Below, piece by piece: positions 22,691 through 35,057 of a DNA stretch of 64,000 nucleotides. Position numbers and translations under genes: made by a program. How positions within the stretch are numbered: the stretch's first letter is position 1; the number at the start of each line of letters is the position of its first letter. The stretch comes from Fragum whitleyi (Eukaryota; Mollusca; Bivalvia; Cardiida; Cardiidae): assembly GCA_948146395.1 (NCBI GenBank), contig OX411559.1:4326501-4390500 (forward strand), in the 5' to 3' direction. Under the pieces are notes generated by a model. The model searched no databases, was not told where the DNA came from, and saw nothing but the letters and a program-made list of their open reading frames with translations.

Positions 22691-25600
22691 AATCACAAAG
22701 CACGTTGAGCTGATGATATTGCTTAAAAGTAAAATATAAATATATATATTTTATATAAATATTTTCTACAAATCAGATATTTGAAATTTTGTCGTCAGCT
22801 TGTTCGAGAACAAATGAGAAATATAGTACATCATACACAAATAACACATGTAACTCGTCAATTAAAAAATCCCTTCATGCTTACTTATAATTTTAGAAAC
22901 AAGAGGAAAATTCGTGGTTTTGTAAAAAAAGAAAATTTTCTAGAAATTTCCACAAAAGGTTGAAATTTAGAAATAGGACCGACATAAAATGTTTTCAGGG
23001 ATTGCGTGGCCAAATTTTAATAGAAAACTGAAACATTTTCCTTTATCTATGTGTTTCAAAAATGCTGTTAAAGCAAAATAACGTTATAAAATAGCTTTGT
23101 TGTTGTCATTGATGTTGTTTCTGCTTCAGGAAAGATTTTTTTCTGTTCTTTTTTTTTCAAAATAAGCACAAAAATCTCTTTATGTCTAATTTCATATAGT
23201 CGGTCAATGAATAAAAAGGCACTATTTTTGATGGCGTGTTTTTAGATAATCTGATCGTAATCTGACATAAATAAGCGATTAATATCCGATATTTATCCAT
23301 TGTTTGGTATAATAAACTAAACAGATCCAAGGAATTTAATCCGGTCGTTTTAACCTATTTTTTACCTTTAAATATTGATGTTAAACCCTATCAAATCCGA
23401 GACACAATGCTGAAATTATATAAATCTCAAATTGATTGCATTTTCCATAATTCATTTAATTGTCCTATTTGAAAATCGCCTGCCCGCGCAAGGGGACATT
23501 TCGCAAATTGTGATACATGTATTTTTTTCTTGGAGTAGTCTTACTAGAAACTTGAGAACCAAATTTGCTGTAAAATAATCTAAAAAAAATCGATAGAATG
23601 ACTTAAACACCACGACTAAACAAACACGCTTTCTGAAGCTTCTAAAAAAGGCCCGCTATCAAAATTACTTCAATAATGGGATGTTCTGTTCCTAAAAAGA
23701 AAAAAATCTCTCCAAAATAAGCATTATGCATCTTCTTTGAATTTGGTGGTCAGTCTAAAATTTTAAAGTCTGATATTGGGTAAGACGGGCTAGTCTACAT
23801 TCATCAAATATGCATAAATCCTATTTTTTTGCGTTTACACCACAAGCCCGTGTAAATAATTTATTAATTTCTCAGTTGAGATGAAATAGAATTACAATAT
23901 TCAGCCTTGGAGTCGCGGGCACGCGCAAATACAACTGGACTGAACAAGTGCGAATCCAGATTGTTAACGGACCTAGGCACGAACTTATAAAAAAATCCCC
24001 ATGCTCAAGTGACAATTTTCACAAATTTCATAGCGAGAATTAAATCTAAAAATCTGCTGTGATACTGAGATTAATGTTTGAACTTTAAAGGTGATATTTT
24101 TAAGTTGTTATAGCAACTTATCAATATCACCTTTTATGTTCATACATTTATTTCAATTCTAAATTTATGACAATTCTCTGTTGAGTATGAATAAAAAAGT
24201 TTAATAATCTCGGAACGAGAGGTCCAGACCAATCAACCTGGATTTCGTTAATAATAAGGCAATGAGACCAACAAAAAAAGTCGGAAATCAAAGTTTCATA
24301 TAATTAGTAGGTGTTCAAAAGTCTTAAGGCAGTGGACCCGTAATAGATCCGCAACGTTTCGGCAGTAATGAACTTTATCAGTGTTAACCGATGTTTCATA
24401 ATGATTTTAATTAGGAAACCTCAGTCAACATTGTGAGAGTCATTGGATTCCGAAATGTTGCGGAACTATTACGGTTCCAATACCTTAATTACGACTGGTT
24501 ACGATATTTTCGCTCGCCCATACCAAACACTGAGAAAAATCTTTTATGTTTGGATTTTTCCCCTTCCTTTGTACATTTTAATTTTAAAGCTATTTTGCTA
24601 TTTCACCAATTCAGAGGTACGGATAAGAGGGGGTATTATCATTTTAAAATCTTTATTTCTCATTGAAACCCTATGTTGTGGGTACTCATTTGAATCGTCT
24701 CATTGAGACGATTCCAATGAATACCAACAATATGAGAGTTGTGCAAATATTGCTGACTTATTTTAATTTGAAATAAGAAAAATATCTGGGGCTCTGTCAT
24801 TTATAGACGACAAGTTTTATTCATAAAGACTTTTATCTAGATAAATAGCAGAATAGAATGAAAAATCAAAGAAGATATATTGATTGTTGCCTGTGCTCAT
24901 TTTTTTCCATTAAATTCTCAATATTCAATGTTTTCATGTAGCAAAAATAAGAAATCTTTATCAGGAAACATGATTTATGGATCCGAGTTAAATTTTGTTT
25001 TAATTTCGTGTATCGTTAAGGATATATGATTTAAAGAATATTTATTGAGCAGGAGAAAATCTTGAGATATTTGATACCGGGTTCAAATTTAGATAAATTA
25101 ATTATCATCTAATGAATGAAATTTAAAGTAAAACTTTGGAATAAAGCAATCCAGGGGGCATCTACTTATAATTCGACAACACGCCCAAATAAACCACTGT
25201 TTTAAAAAGTTCACCCTCTTAAAAAAAATCTTTAACCAGAAACGTTTTTTGCGGCTAATCAACATCAAAAGAAACGTGAACTACATACAAAAAAGTGTCG
25301 AGCGCATCAATTTGAAGTACTAACAGTACAAAGAATTGCTTTAAGAAAAGAATTTAATCATTATGGATAGCTCCACTTCAACATTTGAACTTGACTTGTG
25401 ACTTTGAAGAATTCTGAACGTTTATTGTAAATGTCATGTATTTATGACAGAGAAAAAGTGTACCTAAAAATAAACACACACACACACACACACAAACACC
25501 CCACCCATTAATGTAGAAGCAATTCGATAGAAATGATCAACTTGAACTTGTGACCTTGTTCTGTGACCTTGAATTTAAAGTTATCCGATGATTTTTTCAC

Positions 25601-26540
25601 ATGTCATATATAATCATTATGGAGAAGGCTGGGACCAAGACTCCGAAATGTGAATGAAACCAGTACCATTTGATTCCAACAAAATCCTCTCAGTAATTTA
25701 CGTAAATATATGCTACGTCAATAAAAACATTTTATTAAAAAAATAAAATTCTTTCATTCAATATAATCTAATAAAGAACCAAACAACACTCTGAGAGAAT
25801 TTTGGTTGAATACCTTGCATTAGTTTCTTGGAAAAAAAGGTACAAAGAAAAAGATATACATGTAGATGGACGTATGCACACACGCAAACACGCTGATTTA
25901 TTAACAAACCTACGCTTTACGGTCTCAAGTTAATTATTTCGACTATCTCAGCAGTAAATGATAATAGATAAAGGCTGATTTACCCTGACCCTAAGTGCAT
26001 CGACCCGTTACTTAGGCTCCGTCCTGCCAGGGGAAAAATCGTGGACAATGCGTTTTTAATCTTCACGTGCGTTTATTTATTTTTTTCCGAATATATTTGA
26101 ATTTATAGTATCGACAACGTGATATGGAAATGACGAATTATCGTTATGATGATTATTTGCTGAACGAAACACAAATTAGACAAGTTAATATTAGATTAAA
26201 ATTGTTAGACTCTGTTGTTGTTGATTTGTTTTTATTTTGTTTCTTTTTTTTTTATTTTAATAGAAGAGGAGATTTTCTTAGAATTCAGGCAGGTATGAAA
26301 TTGAATTAAAGAACACCGAATGAATATTTAAATCGGATTCATTCGCAAGTGTGACTAAGCTTTTGGCTTTCTAAGCTCGAGAATTCAAAAATATTATCGT
26401 AATTTGCATGACTAAATTTAATACGAAAAAAATGAAAGATCCTAAAAAGAAACTTTTATCAAGGAGCGTATTTGCGCTCAATGTGCTAGCTAAAATTTGA
26501 TTCATTAAGGTATGAGTAATTTTAAGGAAGTCCCTTTTTT
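22691..26540. other. Intergenic DNA, mostly unassigned
   Basis: AT-rich, without credible exons. It contains a hairpin at 24087-24134 (AAAGGTGATATT and its complement), the palindrome at 24685-24721 and a short CA tract at 25475-25496. Two overlapping ~80-codon frames near 24440 run in different frames through repeat-like sequence and show no domain. Confidence 0.5.
24685..24721. repeat. Palindromic MITE core (CTCATTTGAA), copy 2
   Basis: Arms CTCATTTGAATCGTCTC with the near-complement. The flank 'AAACCCTATGTTGTGGGTA' is the inverse of that at 11397-11433. Confidence 0.7.
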
Positions 26541-27795
26541 AGCTCACCTGAGCACGAAGTGCTCAAGGTGAGCTATTGTGATCGTCCAATGCCTGTCGTC
26601 AGTTGTCCGTCGTCCACAATTTCTTTAAACATTTTCTCCTCCTAGACCAGTGGGCCAATCTTGATGAAACCTTTCACGGATGTTCTTTGGGTCAAGCTCT
26701 ACCAAAGGTGTTCAAATAAATGAAATCCATACTAAACTTTCCCTTTACCCTTAACAAAAACGGTGGAAATAGGAAAATCTTCAAAAATCGTTTTCTCTGA
26801 AACAAGATGGCAGACAGATTTCATATTTGGTATGTAGCATCATCTAGTGGGCCTCTACCAAGTTAGTTTATATCAAGGCCCTGGGGTCATATATTGGCTT
26901 TGCCCGGGCGCGTCCCTGTTAGCTCTTTTGAGCAGGACTGGTAAAAAAAAGGAAAATCTTCAAAAACCATCTTCTCTGAAACCAGAAGGTAGACAGCTTT
27001 CATATTTGGTATGAGTATCATCTAGTGGACCTGTATCAAGTTTCTTCATATCAAGACCATTGGGTCATATTTGGGCTCCACCCGTGTGCATCCATTTTAG
27101 CTCATCTGAGCATAATGATAAAAATAGGATAATCTTTAAAAACCATCTTCTCTGAAACCAGAAGGTAGACAGCTTTCATGTTTGGTATGAAGTATCATCT
27201 AGTGGACCTCTTCCAAGTTTGTTCATATAAAGACCCTAGGATCATATTTGGGCTCCACCCCGGCGCAATCCTTTTACAAAGAATCAAAGAGCGAAAATCT
27301 TTAAAAATCTTCTTTTCTGAGACCAGAGGGCACACAGCTTTCATATTTGGTATGTGGCACCATCTAGTGGGCTCCTTCCAAGTATCTCCATATCAAGACC
27401 CTGGGGTCATATTTGGGCTCCACCTCGGACGCATCCCTTTTAGCTCATCTGAGCACATATGGTGAAAATAGGAAATTCAAAAATATTCTTCTCTGAAACC
27501 AGAAGGTACACAGCTTTCATATTTAGTATGTAGCATCATCTAGTGGACCTCTACCAAGTTCGTTCATATCAAGAACCTTGGGTAATATTTGGGGTACACC
27601 CGGGCGCAACCCTTTTTACATAGAATCAAAGAGCAAAAAGGCATATCCTCCTTGCTCTTGGTTGAAAACATTCCATGGAATTGACCTTAGGTAGAAATTA
27701 TCTCCTTGTTGACATTCGCCTATTTAATTAATGTGATGTCCCAGAGGTCAAAGAGACTCAGGTGAGCAATCTAGGACCATCATGGTCATCTTGTT
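26541..27795 (+). mobile_element. Family F HINE-like repeat (F1)
   Basis: 5' hairpin AGCTCACCTGAGCAC / GTGCTCAAGGTGAGCT, then GTCGTCAGTTGTCCGTCGTCC. About five ~150 bp monomers repeat 'AGACAGCTTTCATATTTGGT', 'ATCATCTAGTGG' and 'TCATATCAAGACC'. The 3' end has CTCAGGTGAGC (27757-27767), hairpin AGGACCATCATGGTCAT and CTTGTTTT. Same family as the nested copy at 61002. Confidence 0.75.
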
Positions 27796-27799
27796 TTAA

Positions 27800-29728
27800 T
27801 AGATGGACCTATGAATTAATTCAGCATGATTTAATGCAAATGTACTTTAATAATGTCTGACCAAAGGGTGGATATATTTATACGATTTTGATACTTAAGG
27901 TTTATAGGGATTAGTGTTAGGGATTGTATCAGAACTGGTTGAAAACCGCGTATTAACGGATACTTTGTAAGTAATTATTTCAAGATTTATCTGATCCCAT
28001 GTTCATACGTCTTTCTATCTATCTTTCTATTTATCTGAGTATCTCTTATTTCTCCCATAGAATCCCGAATTTAACACTACTACCACCCATTGACCATAAC
28101 GGTCTATGCGGGATGGGGTGGGAGAGGGTGTGGGCAGAGAATTAAATTAAGGACCCGTATATGTTTGGTCTCTGCTTTCATCGTTATTATAATCTTATAG
28201 ATAGTTGTTTCTATAAAAAAGGGTCCTTTGAATACCATAATTTTATGCCAAGTGAACAAAGTTTTGGTCATATCGCTATTCTGTAGGATTTCACGCGAAA
28301 ACTCAGTCTCAAAAGTCTCTTTTGAAACAATCAATATCCATTTATTTTGTCAACATACATGTCAAACCGGTTTGGTCTACTTTTAAAATAGATGTTAGGT
28401 ATGGTGCAACATCACTCTATGATACTGTGAAATATTTTCTGCGTTTTATTTCAAATTATAGTTGTTTTTTTTTAATTCAATGAACTATACTAAATTACTG
28501 TATATTTACCGTTTTGTGAAATAGAAATTGATATATTGCTAATGAACCTTACAGGTAAATAAGCTATAAATGTTCATTTATGTTGTGATAACACACCATA
28601 CCTTACAAAGTTCTACATTTTTACAAAATTAAAATGATATAAATTACATATGTGTTTGTAAAATAAGTCAAAATAAATTGCTTGCATAACTACGTTTTAG
28701 GCCCGAGTTTTATGCCAACGGTTAAAGTAGTACTCGGGTAGAACTTTAGACTGTATTTTGTTAAAATATGAGTTAATTTCATCGAACAGTCCTGCAGTTG
28801 TTTGTTCTGTACATAATGACCATTTTACACAATGTTTTGGCCATACCGCTATAGCTATGACAGTCTTATGTTGCTTAACTGCTTGTGCTCATAAATAGCT
28901 TCATTTTGACATATAATATACCCGGACATACTGCTTTTTCTTGGCAAATAAGTGCCCTTAAAATTGGGTCACAAACACTTTACATGAACCTTAACGTATG
29001 TATAAAGAGCAATTAAGTTTTTATTTTCATAGGTACGCAAATGCATTTTTAAAACAATTCTTATATCTCTGAAAAAAAATACATGTAATAGCACACTATT
29101 TTGCATTAAAAATATATAATTCACCCTTTCCATCTTTGATAGCTCACAATAATTCTTCTCACTGCTTCTTTGTAGTGCAATACATACATAACACTTGTTT
29201 TCTATCATATGGGTCACCCTAAACGTGTTATCTCGTGATTAAATCTGCGCTTTGTTGATACATATTTCATCTACACCAAAAATGTGATGCAAATATGGAT
29301 ATAATATTGAATAAAAGCATACAAAATGAATCAGAACGGAAGTTTTGGCCTATCAGGTTCTTTCAAAGTTTATTTCAGATGGTATTGTATAGAGTCTTCT
29401 TGGATGTTTGTTATGTGAAATAGCATGATCGCTTTAAAAAAAGCAATTAAATATCTTTTCTTTCGAGAATGCACAAGATCATAATTAAAAGATAAATTTA
29501 GAGACGGAACAGACCCCTTTAAAAACCGAAATATATACATTTTAAACCCCGTTCTTGGTCACGCCAGACGTGCAAAACCAAGCCGGTTGCATAAAAAATA
29601 TGTAAATTTGTGTTGAATCTACATTCAGGAAATTTGTTTCGAACTCCATGGTTAATAAAACTTGATAAATTAATGATAAATACTACCAAATTTATAAATA
29701 CTAAATATTGTTCATCTTTTTGTTTCAG
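27800..29728. other. Upstream region of the 349-codon gene
   Basis: No recognisable repeat family or exon. Promoter and 5' UTR exon(s) of the gene at 29821 probably lie here or further upstream, but no core promoter stands out. Confidence 0.4.
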
Positions 29729-29820
29729 AATTTCATGATGTAAGGCTAAGTTAATACCGCCATTTACAACTTGAAGAACCGTTATTAAAGCTCTAAAAGG
29801 AGTAGAAAGAGATCACCACA
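29721..29820 (+). promoter_or_regulatory. 5' UTR splice acceptor and leader of the 349-codon gene
   Basis: TCTTTTTGTTTCAG ends at 29728, a strong 3' splice site. The next 92 bases have stops in all frames and lead into CACCACAATGAC, a good animal initiation context. This suggests a spliced leader exon upstream; the donor was not identified. Confidence 0.55.
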
Positions 29821-30870
29821 ATGACAGAACCAATTGGTTGGGCAAGCATGCGCAGTTCGCTGCATTACAAAACGGTGCTACCGACAGTGCCTGACGTCGG
29901 CATGCAGGTCAATCTTCATAAAAACTTGTCAAAACGTCTACAGCCAAAAGAAATGATTCCGTTCGGACATACAAATGTTGAAGCAGCACGTAAAATACTT
30001 CATCGTCAGAGAGTAGCATTAAAACTTTACTCCGGAAGTAGACTCAATTTGAAAGGATCCACACCCCACGAGACTTCCGCGAGACTTCATGGTCACATGC
30101 TTCGTCAACACACGTGCCCGGAAGGACTTTTGCGGGATCAGCCGGATAACTATTCAAACTATCGGTCGGAGGGATCAACTATGTTAACAGAAGCGTCACT
30201 TTACGGAACATTACCCCTAATCAGCGCTGGTGCAGAACGAGGTCGTGGCGGAATGTCTCCTATACCATCGAGCGCTCAGAGTATGCGAGTCGGTGTGACG
30301 GACCGTCTTACCAGCTATGACCCAGAAAAACAGCCCGACTCGCGAGGTTATTTGGTTAAACTCAAAAAGCCGATCGTTTTCAAAAGAAAATACACGGAGA
30401 ACGAGATTCAGAACATTGTCAAACGTCTAACGGAATATGATCCGATGACACATCCTGCTGAATCGAAGGGGGCAGTTCGTGAGCGGCCGTCAATTGTAAC
30501 CCAGATGCCCCGACAGAGCATGACGAAAATCAAGAAATGTTCAGCCGAAGAGGTACATGCGATAGTTGAAAGATTGTATAGATTTGACAATTCAAAGTGG
30601 CCGCCGGAATCGAAATGTCGAATCTATTCCGGTCGCCCGAAGAGAATTATGACGGCTCCAGCAGAAGTTAAAACCATTGTTAGACCAACCACTCCCGCTC
30701 CGTCATTGATAGAACAGCCTGACATGCAGGATGTCCAAGAAGTAACGAAACCGACTCAAGAAGTTTCAAAACCGATACAAAATACAGGACTTGTTTCTCA
30801 AAGAAATTCCGTTACGTTTGAAGATGAACATCAGAATATCGTCATAGAAGAGACACAGGATGAACATTAA
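29821..30870 (+). CDS. Uncharacterised 349-aa protein with three RL..YD....P..S+G motifs
   Basis: Complete intronless ORF starting at an ATG in a good context (CACCACAATGAC), in a window where nearly all other long frames are repeats. I do not recognise the protein. It is basic, has no signal peptide or membrane segment, and contains a short motif three times: residues 159-176 (VTDRLTSYDPEKQPDSRG), 200-217 (VKRLTEYDPMTHPAESKG) and 249-266 (VERLYRFDNSKWPPESKC). The last two copies follow similar leads (Y-T-E-N-E-I-Q-N-I and S-A-E-E-V-H-A-I). The N-terminal 130 residues are rich in Arg, His and Leu. The C-terminal 70 are acidic and Pro/Thr/Gln-rich, probably disordered. Short basic proteins with spaced Tyr-Asp-Pro motifs occur among axonemal and sperm proteins; that is only a speculation. 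Coding is well supported by length, context and motif conservation; function is unknown. Confidence 0.85.
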   Translation: MTEPIGWASMRSSLHYKTVLPTVPDVGMQVNLHKNLSKRLQPKEMIPFGHTNVEAARKILHRQRVALKLYSGSRLNLKGSTPHETSARLHGHMLRQHTCPEGLLRDQPDNYSNYRSEGSTMLTEASLYGTLPLISAGAERGRGGMSPIPSSAQSMRVGVTDRLTSYDPEKQPDSRGYLVKLKKPIVFKRKYTENEIQNIVKRLTEYDPMTHPAESKGAVRERPSIVTQMPRQSMTKIKKCSAEEVHAIVERLYRFDNSKWPPESKCRIYSGRPKRIMTAPAEVKTIVRPTTPAPSLIEQPDMQDVQEVTKPTQEVSKPIQNTGLVSQRNSVTFEDEHQNIVIEETQDEH

Positions 30871-31232
30871 ATCGTAAATATTGGACTCGTAATTGAAGCT
30901 TCAGCGCAAAACTATTCCACACACATCTCAAGGATAGTCACTGTATTAAAATAGGTCATTCCTGTGATGAAAATGAAAATTAGGTGCGCAAAAATGCATG
31001 ACAATGCACCACGCAGTGTACCATATACAAATTGCTCGCGAGTGTTTCTTTATTTTTAACCTTCTGGAATGCATCAAATAGACTTAATGATTCCCCGTAC
31101 TTCTTCGGTTTGACATGTAATCGGGAGATTCTCGTTGATTCACTTTATAAAGCAATTCTAGGGTACAAAAATGGCCAAGCAATTACCTGAACATATCACT
31201 TGTTATTATTTTCTTTAATCTATAACGGACAA

Positions 31233-31238
31233 ATAAAA
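31233..31238 (+). terminator. Candidate poly(A) signal for the 349-codon gene
   Basis: AATAAA, about 365 bases after the stop codon. The downstream GT-rich element was not clear. Confidence 0.4.
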
Positions 31239-31239
31239 T

Positions 31240-31990
31240 GATTCCTAAAAATGTACAGAAAATTAACAAAAGTATCTTTTTGTTACACATCTAACAGAAA
31301 AGGAAGCATATAAAAAGTACTCAAAGTACATACCCAGACGAGACTGCGCTTGCAAAGGTCGCCTAAAAATTCGCTGCTGAATCAGTAATATTCATGGTGT
31401 CCGGGGCTCGCGTTTTGCCCGTAAACGTGGGTTTTGACCACCCAAAATCTGAAAATGTTTTATCTAGATTCTTAGAAATTTCTCCCATTGGGATCAAGTT
31501 GATCTCCTTTGGAGAAATTTCTAATTATCTTAACTCTATTTCATCCCTCACTTTTCATTGATGTTTATCAATTCTATTTAGTATTCTAAAATCTTATTGC
31601 AGATCTCATATATACAAGAAAATGTCAATCGATGCTGAAACCTGCAAAATTTCTACTCGCGATTTGCTTTTTCTGTTGTTTAAGCTGCTTTAAAATGAGT
31701 TAAACCTCACAAAATTCAGGTAGAAGTAAATGACTCCTTAATTTCAAACATAAGCACAAGCCAGAAAGCCCTTCCGCCCTTACGATCACTGGTTATTGGA
31801 TCAAATCTCTCTTTCAAGTATGTGACCCTAAACACGACAATGGCTCATCTGTGAACTCTGTTCAGTAAAATATATGAAAAAGAGATTAGGTCCCGCAGAG
31901 GTTAAATAGAAAGTGGTATTGTAAAATTATTTTATGAGAAAGTCGAAAATTCTTTCTATATTTAGATAACATATCAGTTGTGAAATTTTT
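31240..31990. other. Unassigned intergenic DNA
   Basis: No gene or repeat recognised. Confidence 0.4.
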
Positions 31991-31991
31991 C

Positions 31992-32034
31992 GATCCTGGT
32001 CAGTCTGCACAGATAGCGCAGTCTGACCAGGGTC
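31992..32034. repeat. GATCCTGGTCAG palindrome, copy 2
   Basis: GATCCTGGTCAGTCTGCAC, a 6-base loop, then GCAGTCTGACCAGGGTC. Partner of the palindrome at 4268. Confidence 0.75.
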
Positions 32035-32167
32035 GACACTTTTCGCACTTCCCAGAAGGTCCTTTTTCGACTGACGGATTACGTATTCATTTAATGCGAT
32101 GACTCACATTTCCTATTGGCATGTGACGTCACAAAATTGTACTATTTTTTACGCTCGTTGAAATACG

Positions 32168-32430
32168 GGACGTATGTGATCACCCGTGGCGTCAGGCGTC
32201 CGACAGGCGGGCAGGCGATGGGTGACCACTTCTTTGTCCAGAGCATAACTCTGTCATTTTACGTTCGATTGTCTTGAAACTTGGCAGTTATGTTCCTCTC
32301 GTGATTACGGAGTGTAATGCGCCAGAACCGTAACTCAACCTAGCTTAATTTTTCGAGTTATTGTCCTCCGCTCTTTTTATACTTGGATATCAAGCAAGGG
32401 AACGGGCGTATCTTGTAACGCTTTCCACAT
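32168..32430 (+). repeat. Interspersed repeat, family I, copy 2
   Basis: GGGACGTATGTGATCACCCG, ACCACTTCTTTGTCCAGAG and CTTGAAACTTGGCAGTTATG match the minus-strand copy at 3883. It ends near GGGCGTATCTTGTAACG. Confidence 0.65.
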
Positions 32431-32740
32431 TGGTTTGTTCTTAGTTTTGTTTACCATTTTTGATCTCGCTGGTATTGACTAAGCCGTCATATAATTTGGC
32501 GACCTTACTTTTCCATACATTTTGTTAGCACACAACTTTCGTCGTTTCAGCTTATTCAAGCTGAAGTAGCCTATCACAGTTGACATATTGATTCCGCCTT
32601 GCCATGTCAATAGTAAAAGACAGTAGCTGGGCCCGATTTATATGCAGGTAATATTACCCGCGTGAGGCCAAAAGGCACCAATATAGCGACACGGAGAAGA
32701 AGTAGATCTCTTGTAAGACTTTTTCCTCTCGTCTGTCCTA

Positions 32741-32852
32741 CGCTGCGTTCAGGGTGACAAAACGGCGCTTACTGTTTGGCAATTATATCCCGCTTTGCAC
32801 GCTATGACAAGTGCAAAGCGGGGTTCGCCATTTTACCATCCTAAACACAGGA
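32741..32852. mobile_element. Hairpin MITE (CTGCGTTCAGG type), copy 1
   Basis: Imperfect ~50-bp-arm inverted repeat containing CAATTATATCCCGCTTTGCAC and its complement. It is related to the longer, better-paired copy at 37932-38061. Confidence 0.7.
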
Positions 32853-33071
32853 CAGTTACAGCTGAATGCTAGCCCCACCCTCTGACCTCCGTCATGTCTA
32901 ACGGACATAGATTTGTTTGGGTCATATCAATTCGAACATCGCTCGGACTTTTCCGTAAACTTGAAAGTACCTCGTATGCAAGTGTAGTAATTTGGGGTCG
33001 TTTGTTAGGTAATTCGGCTTCTGGTTGTTCTTCGGTTATCTAATACGCCTGAAGAAAAACACACCTTGCTA

Positions 33072-33725
33072 AAGCCCTGTTTACAAATTCACGATTTTTG
33101 GCTACGGTGCCGCTACGATTCGCCACGATTTGTAAAATCTTCGTGTACCGTGGTGATTCGTAGTAGAATCGTGGTGACTCTTTATGAATCGTGATGATTC
33201 GGGAAACTCCACGGTAGCGCTACGGAAGTTTTAAACTATTTGAAACATTCGTGGCGAATCGTGGTGGTAATTGGGCGAGACCTTATTCGTAGCGCAACCG
33301 TAGCGGAATCATGCTTATTCGTACTGACACCGTAGCTTTATTCGCGGCTATTCGTGAGAGATCGTAGCCAGTCGTGAAATCTTTGATATTACGAATTATC
33401 ACGATTCACCAAAATTGTGTACGGTTGTCCTACGAATCATCCAAGGTTTCGCTACGGAGCTACACAATTGGCCACGACCAAGGCCGTATCGAACCGTACA
33501 AGCACCGTGAGCATTCGTTGTGCCACCGTAGTCAATCCTCATTGACCGTAACGTTGCCGTCATGAAGCGTCATTGATTCGTATCGATACCTTACAGACAA
33601 CGTACTAATATCGTGGACATTCTTACTGGAATCGTAGTGACACTGGATATTTTTACTTTTCTCCACGATTTCATGAGAAATCTGGGTGAATCGTAGAGAA
33701 AATCGTGAATATGTTAACGGGTCTT
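33072..33725. mobile_element. TIR element filled with ATTCGTAG-type motifs
   Basis: 27-bp terminal inverted repeats (33072-33098 and 33699-33725; 23 of 27 identical, inner part ATTCACGATTTT). The interior is a dense mix of direct and inverted ATTCGTAG / ATCGTGG / CGCTACG motifs. No coding frame supports a transposase. The target duplication was not resolved. Confidence 0.7.
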
Positions 33726-33806
33726 AAGTCTTGCCGATCGTCTGTGAAGATATTTTGGATATTTTATGATTTGACGACAAAACGCAGTAATACATAGAGG
33801 ATAATG

Positions 33807-33950
33807 GTTTGTTTTAGTGTAAGATCGATTTATAATTCATTGAGTGAACAGCAAAAGCTATATTTTCACGAGTGGCAGGGCCACGAGTGAAAATATAGCT
33901 TTTGTTGTTCACGAAATGATATATTAATCGATCTTACACGAAAAACAAAC
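33807..33950. mobile_element. Long hairpin MITE
   Basis: Arms of about 70 bp: GTTTGTTTTAGTGTAAGATC at the left, its near-complement at the right, and TATTTTCACGAGTGGC facing GCCACGAGTGAAAATA at the centre with a 2-base loop. Confidence 0.8.
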
Positions 33951-34057
33951 GATTATTCTATTTCTTTAATGCAAAAATGAAACAAAATGTGAAATTTCTA
34001 GGACATAATTTCGTAGAGCGCGTCATTTTGCACGTGATTGCTATGCAACGTTCATTG

Positions 34058-34092
34058 TGACGTCACTTATTTCGCCCGCATACATGACGTCA
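34058..34092. promoter_or_regulatory. Pair of palindromic CRE motifs
   Basis: TGACGTCA at 34058-34065 and 34085-34092, with CACGTG just upstream (34031-34036). These are consensus CREB/ATF and E-box sites; function here is inferred from sequence only. Confidence 0.4.
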
Positions 34093-34099
34093 TATAGGA

Positions 34100-34930
34100 T
34101 GAAATGCACAAAAGCAGGGTATAAGTTTTTGATAATTTCACTGCTTTTGCGGTGAGTTTATCAAGTGATAATCTACCGTTATTTCTCGATAAACCACCGA
34201 AAAGCATTAAAGAAACGCCGATGGTTCCCGATTGGTGTCATGTGTGTCCAATTATATGGTTGTGGAAAAAAGAAAGCAAATGGTTAGATGGTCAACTAAA
34301 CTTCGTAATTACGCTTTCTTTTAAAGTTGTTGTTTTGATGTTTAAGTCGCCGCTATGCAGGAAAATTTGTAATCAAAATTCCTATTTACATGAGTAGGTT
34401 CTGGTGATAAAACAGCCCACACAGTAACGGCTTTCGGTGTTATTTACCGTAAGAAAGCCTCCAGTTGTCCTTTTCCCATTAAAGAATAAATGCATTTTTA
34501 AAAAGAGTTCTTGCACTATAATCAACCATGCTTTTTGTGAAGAATAAGTCTCTAACAAAGCACCAAAACGTTCTTAAAATCCTGTCTTTATACATACGCA
34601 TCCATTCAGAGACCACATCACCACCCACTGCCTCAATTCGAGTAAGTTTGGTTTCGCCATTATTTAAGGTCAAATGTTTGAATCTCTGCATAGAGAAACG
34701 TATCGCCGTTATCTTAATTATTGTGTTCATTGGTGTTTAAAATCAATTTTGAAAATAACTTTTCAATGAAAAATTTAGATACGCGCTGACAAAAATATTT
34801 CTGTAAAATATAATTTGATCTAGTGTGACGTTTCTTTTGTGGTTCAGTATAGTTAGACTCTAATGTTTAGAGAGCAACCCATATCACCAAATATATAATA
34901 CCTGGAGCAATGAATAATGTCCATTATTTA
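34100..34930. other. Unassigned intergenic DNA
   Basis: Two short frames (34152-34397, 34528-34740) have no splice context or domain and probably arise by chance. Confidence 0.4.
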
Positions 34931-35057
34931 TATGCCGCCGAAGGTGGTAGTATATTGGTATCAATCTGTTTGCCCGTCAGTCCATCCGTTTGTGACCGGA
35001 TGACACCCACGTTGACTATTTAGTATGATTATGCAGCTTAGCGGCGGCACTTATATG
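34931..35057 (+). mobile_element. Short HINE-like fragment (TATATGCCGCC)
   Basis: TATATGCCGCCGAAGGTGG at the start and GGCGGCACTTATATG at the end form an inverted pair around a GTCAGTCCATCCG tract. Confidence 0.5.

Noticed and set aside
30408..30590. Minus-strand frame inside the 349-codon gene
   Set aside because: Shadow of the sense frame, which has the motif repeats and start context.
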